From NCBI GenBank assembly GCA_022432975.1, contig CM039502.1, forward strand, positions 71,570,573 to 71,634,572: a DNA stretch of 64,000 nt. Direction: 5' to 3'. This DNA is from Begonia masoniana. Taxonomy: Eukaryota; Streptophyta; Magnoliopsida; Cucurbitales; Begoniaceae. The position numbers and the translations under genes were made by a program. The notes beneath the pieces are model-generated. The model did no database searches. It was given only the letters and a program-made list of their open reading frames with translations, and was not told where the DNA came from. Of this stretch, positions 43,115-53,858 are shown in pieces. Every line of letters begins with the position of its first letter. The first letter of the stretch is position 1.

Positions 43115-45163
43115 CTGATTCTAGATGATCTTCTTAGTTCTGCAATCGGTGTTTGCGGATTTACCTCTGGAGCCACATTCTTGTCAACTTCTTCTTCAAC
43201 AACACCCCGATTTTCTTCAACAGTTGGAGTATTATCAACTGAAAAATCTCTCAAGTTGACCACAGTAGACTTTTTTAATACAGAACTCCCACTGTCAGAA
43301 GTCTTTCCAACAACATCTTTGTAAAGAACCTGTTCGTTGAAGATGACGTTCCTACTGCGAATGATCTTCCGATTTTGATTATCCCAGAAACGATAACAAA
43401 ACTCAGCGTCACCATAACTAAAAAGAAAAGTTTACTTTTTTACTGCTCCAAACTTCTTCTGGAATTTTAAAATCTAGAGGTACAGAGGGTCTGTTGATCA
43501 GGTAGGCTGCTGTACTGACTGCATCTGCCCAAAAGGTTTTAGGCAGCCCGATGTGCAATCTCATGCTCCTTGCACGTTCATTCAGCGTTCTGTTCATTCT
43601 TTCAGCTACTCCATTCTCTTGAGGCGTTCGAGGAATAGTCTTCTGCATCTTGATCTCATTCATAGCACAATACTCTCTGAAATCTGCATTTATGTACTCG
43701 CCTCCATTGTCGGACCTCAGACACTTCACTTTCAGATTCATTTCATTCTCAACCAAAGCCTTCCACTTCTTAAAAACACTGAATACATCAGACTTGTTCT
43801 TCATGAAGTAGACCCAAACATTTCTTGTTGAATCATCTATGAACGTCACGTAGTAGTATGATCCACCAAGAGAAGAAATAGGTACGGGTCCCCACACGTC
43901 AGTGTGCACCAATTCAAGTTTTTTCTTCTTCAGCTCCTTTCTAACCTTTAGAAAGCTGACACGTTTCTGTTTTTCAAAAATGCAACTTTCACATAACTGA
44001 TGCTCAACAGACTTCAGCTCCGGAATCTGATCATTCTTGACAAGAATCTTCATTCCTTTCTCGCTCATGTGGCCCAACCTGCAATGCCACAACTCTGTGG
44101 TCTTCGAGCTATCAACAACGGTAACTGTGTCTCTACATGTAGAAGTCATGTATAAGGTTCCTGTTTTCTGACCTCAAGCGACGACCATCGCTCCTTTAGT
44201 TACCTTCCAAGTACTGGTTCCAAAACTGACATTATGACCTTCACTATCAAGCTGTCCAACTGAAATCAGATATCGCATCAACCCTGACACGTGTCTCACT
44301 TTACTGATCTTCCAAACAGAACCGTTTGCCATATTCAGTTTGATGTCACTGATGCCCACAATATCCAGTGGCTCACCATCTGCAAGGTAGACCTTCCCAT
44401 AATTTCCAACCATATAATTCTCCATTAATTCCTTGTGTGCGGTGGTGTGCAACGACGCTCCCGAATCCCAAACTCATGAGTCTATCAGGCTGTCGATCGA
44501 AAGAAGTAAAGCATCAGTGATGTCTACCGTTACTGCATTTGTTCAATCACCTTTGTCATTTACGTTATTCTTCGGTGCTCTGCAATCCTTCTTTATGTGA
44601 CCCTGCTTGCCATAATTTTAGCACTCAAGTGTTCGTCGGAACTTAGACTGACCCCTTCCATTTTTCGACTTGGATCTGGATCTGCCCTTACCCCTGTTGG
44701 ATTTTCTGTCATTATTTCTTCCTCTATTTTCAACATTGAGAGCTGAGCCTTTTGATGTTTCACCAGAATTAATCTTACGAACTTCCTCAGCAAGAATACG
44801 ATCCCTTACATCGGTAAATACCAATTTTACACTTCCGACTGAATTACTGACTGCTGCCCTCATAGGCTCCTAACTATTCGGTAGAGACACCAACAAAATT
44901 AGGGCACGAACCTCATCCCCAAAATCAATATCCACAGAAAACAATTGATTCACAATCGTATTGAATTCATTCAAATGTACTGCGACAGAAGTACCATCAA
45001 TCATCTTCAGATTAAAAAGCTTTTTCATAAGAAATACCTTATTATTCGCAGAGGGTTTTTCGTACATATCAGATAGAGCCTTCATCAGACTCGCGGTGGT
45101 ATTCTCCTTTGCCACGTTGTGAGCAACGCTTTTGGCTAGCATCAATCGGACGACTCCCAAAAC
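43115..45163 (-). pseudogene. Copia-3 gag end, protease and integrase
   Basis: Minus strand, right to left. The gag body (45160-44870; MLAKSVAHNVAKE, MKALSDMYEKPSANNKVFLM, NLKMIDGTSVAVHLNEFN). A zinc-knuckle region at about 44640-44590, where the second Cys has become Tyr (ECxNYGKQGHIKKDC) and a stop sits inside. The protease VWDSGASLHTTAHKEL (about 44475). GAG-pre-integrase (LWHCRLGHMSEKGMKIL, CESCIFEKQKR). The integrase core with HTDVWGP, DDSTRNVWVY and TPQENGVAERMNRTL (44149-43418). The integrase tail to the C insertion. Stops near 44875, 44630, 44530 and 44170. Inactive. Confidence 0.85.
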
Positions 45164-45484
45164 TTGTCTGTAACGCCTCGAGTTTTCTGAACCCGGTTTG
45201 TTACTCATAAACTCGAACATGACTAAGAAACTTTGAACCAAATTTAAAATTTCGCTCGAAAGTCTAAATTTGACATTTTCTAAAACCTCAAAACATTTAG
45301 AGACTTGCAGCGGAAATCATTTGAGCAAAAATAAAGTTAAACAAAACTATAGAACAATGTTTGAATAATCAGTTGAGATGTTAGGGAACATTCGGCCAAA
45401 AGAAATAAAGGTTTAAATCGCGAAATACTTTAAAAGTTGCAAAAGTCAAACTCATCTGCCGCTGTACAAAGTCAACAAGAGGGC

Positions 45485-45975
45485 AAAAATAAAACTGAAG
45501 GTCTCCACTGATGACGTCAGCCGGAGGAGTCGTTCTTCTAGCTTCAGCCAATCGCAAAACGACATGTTTTGCTACTGCATCTACCGATGACGTCAACCGG
45601 ATGATTCGTTCATCCCGCCTAAGCCGATCACTAGACGACAAGTCTTTGACTCATGCCTTCCGGTAGATAAAATACTCAACATCATCCGGTTACAAAACGA
45701 CAAATTACATCCTACATCTTCCGATGGATTTAACACACGACATTCACCGGTGAATAAATGACAAAACTTCTACTACATCATCTGATGGATTTAACACTCG
45801 ACATCCACCGGTCACTAAACGACAAATTACATTCTACATCATCCGATGAATTTAACACCCGACATCCACCGGTCACAAAACGACAAATTTTCTACTTATA
45901 TCTTCCGATGGCTTCCACTGAAGACATCTTCCGATGGACAACAGAACAACAACTCAGCATCTGCCGATAGACATC
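45485..45975 (+). repeat. CCGATG/ACCGGT repeat block in element D
   Basis: Words like CATCTTCCGATGG and CACCGGTCACxAAACGACAAA repeat about every 58-63 bp (about 45716, 45774, 45837). 45623-45641 is an exact 19-nt match to the copia-1 LTR array (1205-1223). Confidence 0.8.
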
Positions 45976-46495
45976 GTCTATCAATAGAGAACAGAGCGAC
46001 ATTTCAATTACTCCTTGCTATGCAAACACAACTCTGACAACAAAAAGAAATTTACTTACTTCATTGAAACCATTCAGAAACAATTCAAATCATTGCATTA
46101 CTCAAGATCCAGTAAGAACCAACATTAAAACTCAACAAAATACTATTATCAGAAAAATCTCAAAGACGTAATCAAAATATTGAAACCACTACTGTCATGA
46201 AATCTCAACACACTTAAATTGAAACATTGTCAACTAAACCTTCACACCAACAGACTTCAGTTAAACCACCTCATCAGGATACCAAAGCGTGACATGAATG
46301 TGCTTCAACAACTCCGCGTATTCCTTAGTAAATTCAGAGAACTCTCCAGTAGTTACCTCAACACCTACATCACAAAACTCATCTATTAGCCTAATGCTAA
46401 GCAAGTAAAGCAATAATGAAATGATATGCTGAAATATAAAACGTAAACATGCAGTTTCTACTTTCTCATCTCAGTTGTACATTCGTTCGTTTACT

Positions 46496-46729
46496 GATCT
46501 GATCCCCCTGTGAAATTAGAGTTGGATCACTCCTCCCAAAGTATAAATATCCACTGACTCATTAATGGGTGGATTACTTCCCTTAACAGTAAATCTGATT
46601 CACATAACTGTTTCTAATCCCCCTGTTCGATGGGAAGCGGATCAAATTTCCCAAAGTCTAAATATTCGCTGTCTCATTAAGGGGTGGATTACTTCCCTTA
46701 ACAGTAAGTCTGATTCACATAGCTGTTTC
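46496..46729 (-). repeat. About 117-bp tandem duplication in intron 2 of D
   Basis: Two copies sharing GGGTGGATTACTTCCC, TTAACAGTAA and CTGATTCACATA, in plus-strand reading. Confidence 0.88.
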
Positions 46730-46879
46730 ATTATGTTCATTCCTTACCATGCCAACATGCATTCAAATTCATTTTCGTATACTTTTAAAATATGATGCAT
46801 GACATACTAACACATTCAAGTAAACAAAATCCTAATGTTTTGTGATGTAGGCCCGAAGACACAAGCATACTTCACTTAC

Positions 46880-46929
46880 CTGGCTCCTGGAAATTGTCTG
46901 GTTGCTAGTTACTTCAGAAATCTGCTCAC
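46880..46929 (-). other. Predicted 50-nt middle exon of element D
   Basis: Acceptor GTGAACTTAG and donor GCCAG|GTAAGTG on the minus strand. The phase shared by A, B and C is not open here, so any coding role is lost. Confidence 0.45.
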
Positions 46930-47419
46930 CTAAGTTCACAACAGAACATAAATCAAACCTTCACTAAACTTTGCCATGAATCAAACAAAAGTTTGAGGAA
47001 TCCAGTTAGAAACTCTACTATCCGAGCATTCCCATTTATCACTTAACCCAAACCCTCGCTCAATCTCAGCATCCTCAAAATCCTCACATTGTACTCCCTC
47101 AGGTATCTAACCGCTATATCATAAGAGAAATGAGAAAAACTTACCTAGATTGAAGGAGAATCGGGCGAGGAAAATCGCCTAGAGAGCTCGGCTGCTTGAG
47201 CTGAAAACCCGAAGAGGAAAAGTATGAAATGGTGGCGGCTATAGTGCATTAAACCCAACCCTCTTTCCTTAAATACGTTATCCACTTTTGAAAATTTGTA
47301 ATTTACTCTAATGCCCTTGTCTAGTCATAAAACAACCCTACTTTAATTATTGCCTAATCAAGTGTATACCATTAATAATAAAAGAAAGCTGGTTCGATAG
47401 AATCGGGTGTTACATTGTC

Positions 47420-47585
47420 TGTCAAGGAGATTCCATTCACCATCTTCCATCTTCTCAGGTTTTGCACTCAAAGGCAGATGAAGTTTCTTTCCGTACAAGT
47501 AATCTTCAATTTTCATTCTCCATAACGTAAAATCTGTCCCATTAATTTTTCCAATATTGTGTCTTGTGCTATCGTCGCCTACCAT
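47420..47585 (-). pseudogene. Copia-3 gag N-terminus
   Basis: The ATG is at 47585. The piece encodes the Tnt1/Tork-type gag start (KINGTDFTLWRMKIEDYLYG, then LHLPLS). It is cut by element D after WNLLDRQ and resumes at 45163. Confidence 0.8.
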
Positions 47586-48625
47586 TGTTATAAAAAATCA
47601 ATGGCCAAAAATCAGATATTTTCAGATCAATTTTCTTAACCAATCAACTCCGTAGATTAATCAAAAATTTCAATCAAAGGTACTCTCCAACAAATTTCCT
47701 GGTAAAAATTAAAAACTGTTCAAAAATTGAACTGGGCAGTGGCTGAACACGGTTCCTGATTTCTCTCCAACATCACAGACGGTGGTAGTGGTTGATCTCC
47801 GTCAGCGCTTCTTTCTGTCGGACGGTGGCATGGTGTGCGAGCTCTGAAACAGAGGCCTAGGGCTTCTTCATATGACGACGGCGGCTTCTGGCGTGAGCGC
47901 GGCGCGGCGTGCGAGAACAAAGTGTCCTCGGCGATCCGTAAATCGTTTCTTCACTGGACCACTCTTCCACCAAACTCCAGAGACGACACACGAAGTATGA
48001 CTGCGACGACTAGAGACGATCAGGCGAGGCGACGACTCTCAGTCTCTGCTACGGGCTATCAAGTATCGACGACGACAGTAGCACCGACGACGACAAACGA
48101 TTAGGCAACCGAATAACGATAACCGAGTATGTTCTATTCTTTGCAGTTAGCTCGTTTTTGTGTTTGGTAGAGAGCAAAATCATTGATTTTGCTCTCTGTA
48201 AAAAAACGACAGAGCAAATCGTGTTGATTTTGCTCTCTGTGAACAAACGACAGAGAGCAAAATGATTAACAATGGTTTTTTTTTCTTGCATTTTCTGGAT
48301 TCTAAAACTTCCAGGTTGAGCTAAATCATCTCGTGTTGTTGTTTTTTTTTTAGGATGAGAATTACTTTTCTAGTTTGCTATCGCATTTACTTTGGCAGCA
48401 GAATATAGCTAATGTGTTTTGTGTTTTGGAATACGGGTTCACGAGGAAGAAATTTTCAAGTTTTGCATCTATATCTTTATATTACTCAAAGAATTAATTG
48501 AAGTTCTTCATGTGAGCTTGTCTCAACGCGAGGAACATATTTGTGCATCGATGGCTAGTGGTAAAAAGTTTGGTTTTCTGACTCTGGAATGCTTAAGCAT
48601 TTAGCATTGTCTTAGGAACTCAATC
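47586..48625. other. Copia-3 leader and unexplained segment
   Basis: Where the primer site and LTR end should be, there is instead a GC-richer stretch (47740-48110, CGACGACG words) and then hairpins at 48170-48263. The chance open frame at 48419-48604 has no recognisable domain. The segment continues after element E at 51338-51633. I cannot identify its source. Confidence 0.45.
48170..48263. repeat. Alternating inverted copies of GAGAGCAAAATC
   Basis: GAGAGCAAAATC (48170-48181) pairs with GATTTTGCTCTC (48185-48196). A second pair is GATTTTGCTCTCTGT (48226-48240) with ACAGAGAGCAAAAT (48250-48263). Both can form tight stem-loops. Confidence 0.85.
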
Positions 48626-49692
48626 TGTAACGCCCCCAAACCCACCCCGGCTCGGTGCGCTATTTTGCTAACCTATACCACGTTTAAAACGACGTTTGAA
48701 ATAAATTTTTGATAAAATATGTCTCCATTTTTGGGTTTTTCGAACCCTAAAAAATGGTTGGAAAACGTGCACAAAAATCGTGCAAAACGTGTCGGAAAAG
48801 ATTGAGTTAAAACATATTTGAAAAATTAAAATTTTAAAAAATATTACAAATGGTACTGTTCACACACAGCCGATTGATCGGCTGTTTAGCCTATCAATCG
48901 GCAACCTCTCTGTTGCCGATTGCTAATAACAAAACACCTGCCGATCAATCACCGTATTTCGCCGATCGGCAGCTTCTCTACCTCGCCTACCCGAAAAACA
49001 CAACACATGCTGATCGATCGCGCCTAGCGCCGATCGATCGTCTGTCACTATTCACCCTGCACTAAAATTTCTTCCTAAACTTCTTCAACTAAAACATACT
49101 CCAAACTATTCCCGACTCCTTTATACGTAAAACCATGAAAACTTGACTCTAAAACCTCAATGAAAACGTGGAATTAGTTAAAAACAAATTTCGTTTACTC
49201 TATTCAAACCCGAGCAGCATAACGACTAATTTTCGAAAACCAAAACTTGAAAATCCAACGGTTTATAAAACATATTCGAAACAGTTTCAAAATATTATTT
49301 ACAACGTTATAAAACACAGTTTTTTATACAACAATCCACCAAAACGACAACTCTTACAAACCTCCAAATATCACGAATTCAAAAATAGTTGAAAACTAAC
49401 TACAATCCAAAATACCGTTCCGCCCACATCTTCCCGAAGACCTTGGCCGAGACGCCCCGACAAATACCTGCACCGGCATACCTCGAACCTCGCCGACTGC
49501 TTCCTAGTCCTCGCTTCCTCATCAAGCTCACCTGCTAACACTTCGTTACCTACACCACAGAACACAAAACGTAAGCCTAATACTTAGCAAGTAGGGAATA
49601 ATGCATACAAAACATAATGCACACTCAATTCCTAACACATGCAGTTTCCTATCACATGCAGTTTCTAACTCTCAGTTGTGTTCATTCCATTC

Positions 49693-49896
49693 TCACGTTG
49701 TAAATACACATCTCTCGTAGAGACACTTCGACGTACCTCTCTCGTAGAAATCATTCTACTCGAGACACTTCGGCGTACCTCTCTCGTAGAAATCGTTCTA
49801 CTCGAGACACTTCATCGTGCCTCTCGAGTAGAAATCGTTCTACTCGAGACACTTCATCGTACCTCTCGAGTAGAAATCGTTCTACTCGAGACACTT
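49693..49896. repeat. 42-bp tandem repeat of perfect hairpins in intron 2 of E
   Basis: Four to five units of 42 bp (starts near 49735, 49777, 49819 and 49861). Later units contain CTCGAGTAGAA-ATCG-TTCTACTCGAG, a perfect 11-bp stem with a 4-nt loop. Because 42 is a multiple of 3, the repeat produces a spurious Leu/Glu-rich open frame. Confidence 0.92.
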
Positions 49897-50100
49897 TTGC
49901 AAATCTTATGTTCCAAGCAAATCTTACGTTCTGTACTCACAATTCAAAGCATGCTAAAACTCGTTCATTTCGTAGTTTAAAAAAATGATGCATGACACAC
50001 ACAATGCTCCACTCCACACAAAACAAACACAACAAACAAACAAATCCCAACCGTTCCATGGTGTAGGCCCGAAGGCAAAACACAAACGTCCTCTACTTAC

Positions 50101-50156
50101 CTGAACTCCCGCACGTGTTAGCTCACTTCGAGTACACAATTCACTTGCTCGTTAAC
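50101..50156 (-). other. Predicted 56-nt middle exon of element E
   Basis: Acceptor AATTACTAG, donor TTCAG|GTAAGTAG on the minus strand. Confidence 0.48.
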
Positions 50157-51337
50157 CTAGTAATTAATGGGAAAAAAATCACTTAAAATCACCAAAACAT
50201 AATATAAAGAATGCTTACTCCATTTCTAACACAAACCAACTAAGTCTACAACATAAAAACCCAAAATCCGATTTTTCCTACAATTTCGTTGTCCAAACTT
50301 TAAACGACCATAACTCCTTCGTTTTTCATCGGATTTCGATGTTCCACCTCATTCCATAAACCTCTACCTGTCTACAATCCATTGAAGCAATCAATTTTTA
50401 CTACCAAACAACTTAGCCAATCCGAAACCATAAAAACAGAATCGGCCCCCTTAACACCAACAAATCGGTTTTTCTCCAACTTTCATCCATTCTTCAATTT
50501 AATTTCCTAAACACCCTAAACGAACCTATCAAATGCTTAAACCATCAAAATAGGGAGAAAACTCATCAAAGAATAAGAAAATTCGGACCTTCAATTTAGA
50601 GTTTACAAAACTCTTCCAAAACCTCCATAAAAACCCTTAAAAACACTTAAAATCATCATCTATAAACATTATTAACAAAACCCACTTAACTTACCACTCA
50701 AAATCCTTGCAAAGATTGAAGGAATGGAGGAAGAAACCCTAGCTATGGCTGCTGGGAATCGTGGAGAAGAAAGGGGAAAGAAAAGTGATTTTTGTTATTT
50801 TAACCTTTACTTTAACATTTAAAACAAAACAATTTTTTTTGCTACTTTTAATTTATCCTACCATATTCTCTTATTTTATAAAATCACGCCATCCTTTTAT
50901 TTTCTAAAATTCAACGTGAAAAGCATCCCTTCATTTTGACGTTTCAAACCTCTCTTCATTCATGCTCTTTTTGACTTTTCTACTTCACTTTTTCCTTCCC
51001 TTCTATTAGTTAAATTTTGTTGACTATTCAAACTTCTTTCATCCTTTAATTCATCTTCTTCTTTTAGAAATTAACCTCACCTTTCCCTTATCATTTTCCC
51101 CCATGTGAACCTTCCATTCATTTACCTTTTTATCACTTAAGTTTTATCTTTAATACACTTCACTTACTTTAACTTCAAACCATAATATTTTCTACTTAAC
51201 TTCTAACATTTTCTCTTACAATTTCCACTTTCCAATTCAATAGCTTAGAAAAATTCTAGGACTAACCTTAAACTCTCTCGAAATACCCTAACTAAGGCTA
51301 CGCACGCTAAGGGAAAATTTTTGGGTGTTACACAATC

Positions 51338-51633
51338 TCGAAGAAATTAGAGATACTTCTTAGGGATGAGCAGCTAGAAAAGTTAAAAATAGCTAGCACA
51401 CATCAATTTTTTTAGAAAATAAGTTGAGCAGCTTTGGATGATTATTTGTAATTGTACTTTTGGAAAATAGGTTGTAGAATCGGAACCGGAACCGAAACTT
51501 TCGGTTCGGTTCCGGTTCGATTTCGATAAGTTAAAAGACCAGTTTCGGTTCGGTAAATTCGAAACCGAAAGTGATCGGTTTGTTTCGGTTTCTCCCCAAA
51601 ACTGAACCGAAACCAGTTTCGCAGACTCCTATC
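51338..51633. other. CGGTT-rich segment replacing the end of the copia-3 5' LTR
   Basis: 51475-51625 is made of TCGGTTCGGTT/AACCGAAACC words with internal inverted pairs. The homology to the copia-3 LTR starts exactly where it ends (about 51634). Origin unknown. Confidence 0.55.
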
Positions 51634-51826
51634 CACTGGCCCCTGATATATTTCACTAAGATAAAAAACGAGTTACAAAAGTTTTGCCTCACACTCTCAG
51701 TTACTATCACTTTACCCTCAATAACCTAAATACGTTTTTTATACTAGACAATTTAGTATGACAGAATAACAAGGTACATAATGACTAAAATACCCCCAAA
51801 CCTAAATTAGGCTCCATAACTAAGCA
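51634..51826 (-). repeat. Partial 5' LTR of copia-3
   Basis: The minus strand starts TGCTTAGTTATGGAGCC (3' LTR: TGTTGAGTTATGGAGTC). Homology runs about 190 bp and stops at GGCCAGTGGA. It differs from the 3' LTR at many positions and by a short indel, so it is old. Confidence 0.82.
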
Positions 51827-51831
51827 AATAC

Positions 51832-53858
51832 TACCATTTTCCTTGTATTTGGTTGTATAGATTCATCGACAACCAATTGTTTTCTTCCCTGGGGTAGGTT
51901 TACAAGTTCTCATGTCTCACTATTTTGTAATCATCTCATTTCTTCATTCATAGCTGCTTTCTATCTTGTATTAGATAAGGCTTCCTGCACACTGTTAAGA
52001 ATAGCTACATAAGATAATTGATTCATAAAAAACTTATTTGATTCAGAAAAACAATGGTCAGACACATAGGTACATAATACCTAATTTTACTAGTAAAGTT
52101 GGGTTCGTATGTAGATTTAGGTATACCTCTAGTGTGACGTTCTGGTAGATGTCTTCTTACTATTTCAAGGACATTCTCATTTGACGGTGATTGGTATGTG
52201 TTAGCAACTTCTTCTTCATATTATAGCCTTTGAACTACTTCTTCATCTTCCATTGGTTAGTCTGAGTGAAGAGTTCTTACCTCATTTTGAGGAGTTTCTT
52301 TTTTGCTAGTTTCCTGATTTCCTACAATAGGAGTTTCTTCTTCAAGAATATGGTGGTCATAATCAAAAGTCTGAATTTTGTGGTAACATTTCTCCTGGAT
52401 GTCAGATGTTGAAGAAAAATGCATGGTGTCTTCATGACATACCACATCCATAGTGACGTACGTTCGGCGAGAAAGAGGATGATAGCATCAATATCCTTTT
52501 TTATAGGTAGCATATCCAACAAATATGCACCGTAATGCCTGAGGACCCAACTTGTTACGTTGTTGTTTATGCAAATGAACAAATTGTGGCGACCCCGACC
52601 CCGTCAGGGCCGCCACGACCTATGCCGTGACATACATTACATTTAGCCCTTGCCCGGTCTCATAAAATTTTTCATTTCATTTCATTTCCTTTTCCTTCCA
52701 TTCATCATTCGTTAGAGAACGGACTTAGGCATTCAATCCCCATCAATCGACACTTATAGTCTAACTTAAAACGTATCTAAAACGACTCGTCTAAGGTCGC
52801 GAAACATCAAAAGAGGCATAGGACTTCAAAACATGTCAAGTGGCATGCATGGGGCACGCCCAGGAAATGAAATGAAATGAAAAATTTTATGAGAACGGGC
52901 AAGGGCTAAATGTAATGTATGTCAGGGCATAGGCCATGGCGGCCCTGACGGGGTCGGGGTCGCCACACAAATGCCACACAACCGAATACACAAGGAGATA
53001 AATTTGAGATGGGTGAGGCTACAAAACCATTAGTCAGAACTTGGGGAGGAGTTTGAAAACCAATTAAACTAGAGGGAACTTGATTGATTAAGTAGGCGGC
53101 AGTGACAATTGCTTCTCCCCAGTAGACTATTGGTATGTTTGCTTCCATCAATAGTGCATGAACTACTTCTAACAAATGGCGATTTTTTCGTTCGGCAACA
53201 CCATTTTGTTGAGGAGTATTTGTACAAGTGGTTTGGTGAATGATTTCATGTCCATCAAAATATTGTTGTAAACTGTGACTTTGATATTCTCCACCATTGT
53301 CGCTATGAAACATTTTGAGTTTTACATCATATTGTATCTCGACCGTTGTATGGAATTTTTTACACAATTTGTTTACTTCATCTTTGGATTTCATCAGACG
53401 TAGCCAAGTCATTATACTATAATCATCAATAAAAGTAACAAACTACCACTAAGATTTGAGACTTTAAATAGTCCCCAAACATCAGAATGAATGACCATAA
53501 AAGGAAGAGAACTTTTATTTAAGGTTAATTGAAATGAAGTACGATTACTTCTAGCATTTTCACAAATTTCACAACGAAATACAAAAATATTACATTTTTC
53601 AAACAAATGGGTAAACAATTTCTTTAAGTAACCGAATGACGCAAGTCCTAGTAATGAAAAGGTTTGTTCACACAGAAATATTTAAAATATTACCGTGATT
53701 TGAGGTAGCAATTAGGGGAGTGGTTGTCTCTGTGTCCTCCATTTTGTTCTCAACAATAGTTGTTATGGGTGATTTCTTATAGTCCTTATTGTGTTGATCA
53801 CGATTATGATCCCACAATTCAGAATATCCTATGAGCTCCAAACAATGATCCTTAGTAT
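51832..53858 (-). pseudogene. Copia-4 gag end, integrase and connection region
   Basis: Minus strand, right to left. The gag-like end (DHCLELIGYSELWDHN, about 53850-53800). GAG-pre-integrase CEICENARSNRTSF (about 53580-53540) with the HSDVWGLF start of the integrase core. The integrase frame 53412-52906 (KMFHSDNGGEYQSHSLQQYF, TPQQNGVAERKNRHLL, ANIPIVYWGEAI). The foldback insertion. The connection region from HLHKQQRNKLGPQALRCIFVG to a point just before ARLVA, where copia-3 sits. A protease and several intermediate blocks are absent or unreadable. Many stops. Confidence 0.8.
52585..52967. mobile_element. 383-bp foldback element with 106-bp inverted repeats
   Basis: Arms at 52585-52690 and 52862-52967 are near-perfect inverted copies (about four mismatches) starting TGTGGCGACCCCGACCCCG. 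The duplication caaat (52580-52584 and 52968-52972) is 5 bp. The unpaired centre is about 170 bp with no frame. It interrupts the copia-4 frame between integrase and the connection region. The ends (TG...CA) and 5-bp duplication are LTR-like, whereas the long palindrome is foldback- or MITE-like. Confidence 0.92.

Larger units (their letters stand above)
45169..47414 (-). mobile_element. TGTAAC element D (solo-LTR-like)
   Basis: 2246 bp with target duplication ttgtc (45164-45168 and 47415-47419), inserted in copia-3 gag, same orientation as its host. Exon 1 ends at 47145 (AATCTAG|GTAAGT), middle exon 46929-46880, exon 3 from 46364. Exon 3 opens with GVEVTTGEFSEF and stays open for about 34 codons. 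The first-intron length is only about 215 nt. Its 3' zone (45485-45975) holds CCGATG-type repeats rather than the CGATCG hairpins of B, C and E. Confidence 0.85.
48626..51332 (-). mobile_element. TGTAAC element E (solo-LTR-like)
   Basis: 2707 bp, target duplication caatc (48621-48625 and 51333-51337). Minus-strand sense: exon 1 ends at 50695 (AGTG|GTAAGT), middle exon 50156-50101, exon 3 from 49549 beginning with the GNEVLAGELDEEAR peptide. It shares with B the ends (TGTAACACCCAAAA...) and the CCCGGCTCGGTGCGCTA 3' tail, so both belong to one subfamily. The middle exon is 1 nt short of the 57 nt in B and its shared phase is closed. 48869-49045 has CCGATCGATCG and GCCGATTGATCGGC words. Confidence 0.85.
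38768..51826 (-). mobile_element. Copia-3: Tnt1/Tork-like copia element inserted in copia-4
   Basis: The target duplication aatac at 38763-38767 and 51827-51831 defines the ends. The 3' LTR (38768-39048) and a partial 5' LTR (51634-51826) are homologous and in the same orientation. Coding pieces run right to left: gag 47585, protease about 44470, integrase 44149-43418, RT 40705-39880 and RNase H 39871-39110. It carries three TGTAAC elements (C, D, E), each with its own 5-bp duplication. The 5' LTR breaks off at 51634, and its R-U5 end and primer site are missing, so part of the 5' end was lost or replaced. Confidence 0.88.
37268..53858 (-). mobile_element. Copia-4: host copia element of the nest
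   Basis: Minus-strand Ty1/copia element in two blocks. 51832-53858 (gag end to connection region) and 37268-38762 (RT, RNase H, 3' LTR) are separated by copia-3. The reading frame joins across the copia-3 target duplicate at the usual junction before ARLVA in the reverse transcriptase. Its 5' part is cut at 53859 by the second SIRE-type element, and the rest should lie right of the window. It also carries a foldback insertion at 52585-52967. Confidence 0.85.

Noticed and set aside
48419..48604. 61-aa frame upstream of element E
   Set aside because: Short, no start context, no domain, within unexplained DNA.
49678..49980. 100-aa Leu/Glu repeat protein
   Set aside because: A shadow of the 42-bp hairpin repeat in element E. 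The period is a multiple of three.
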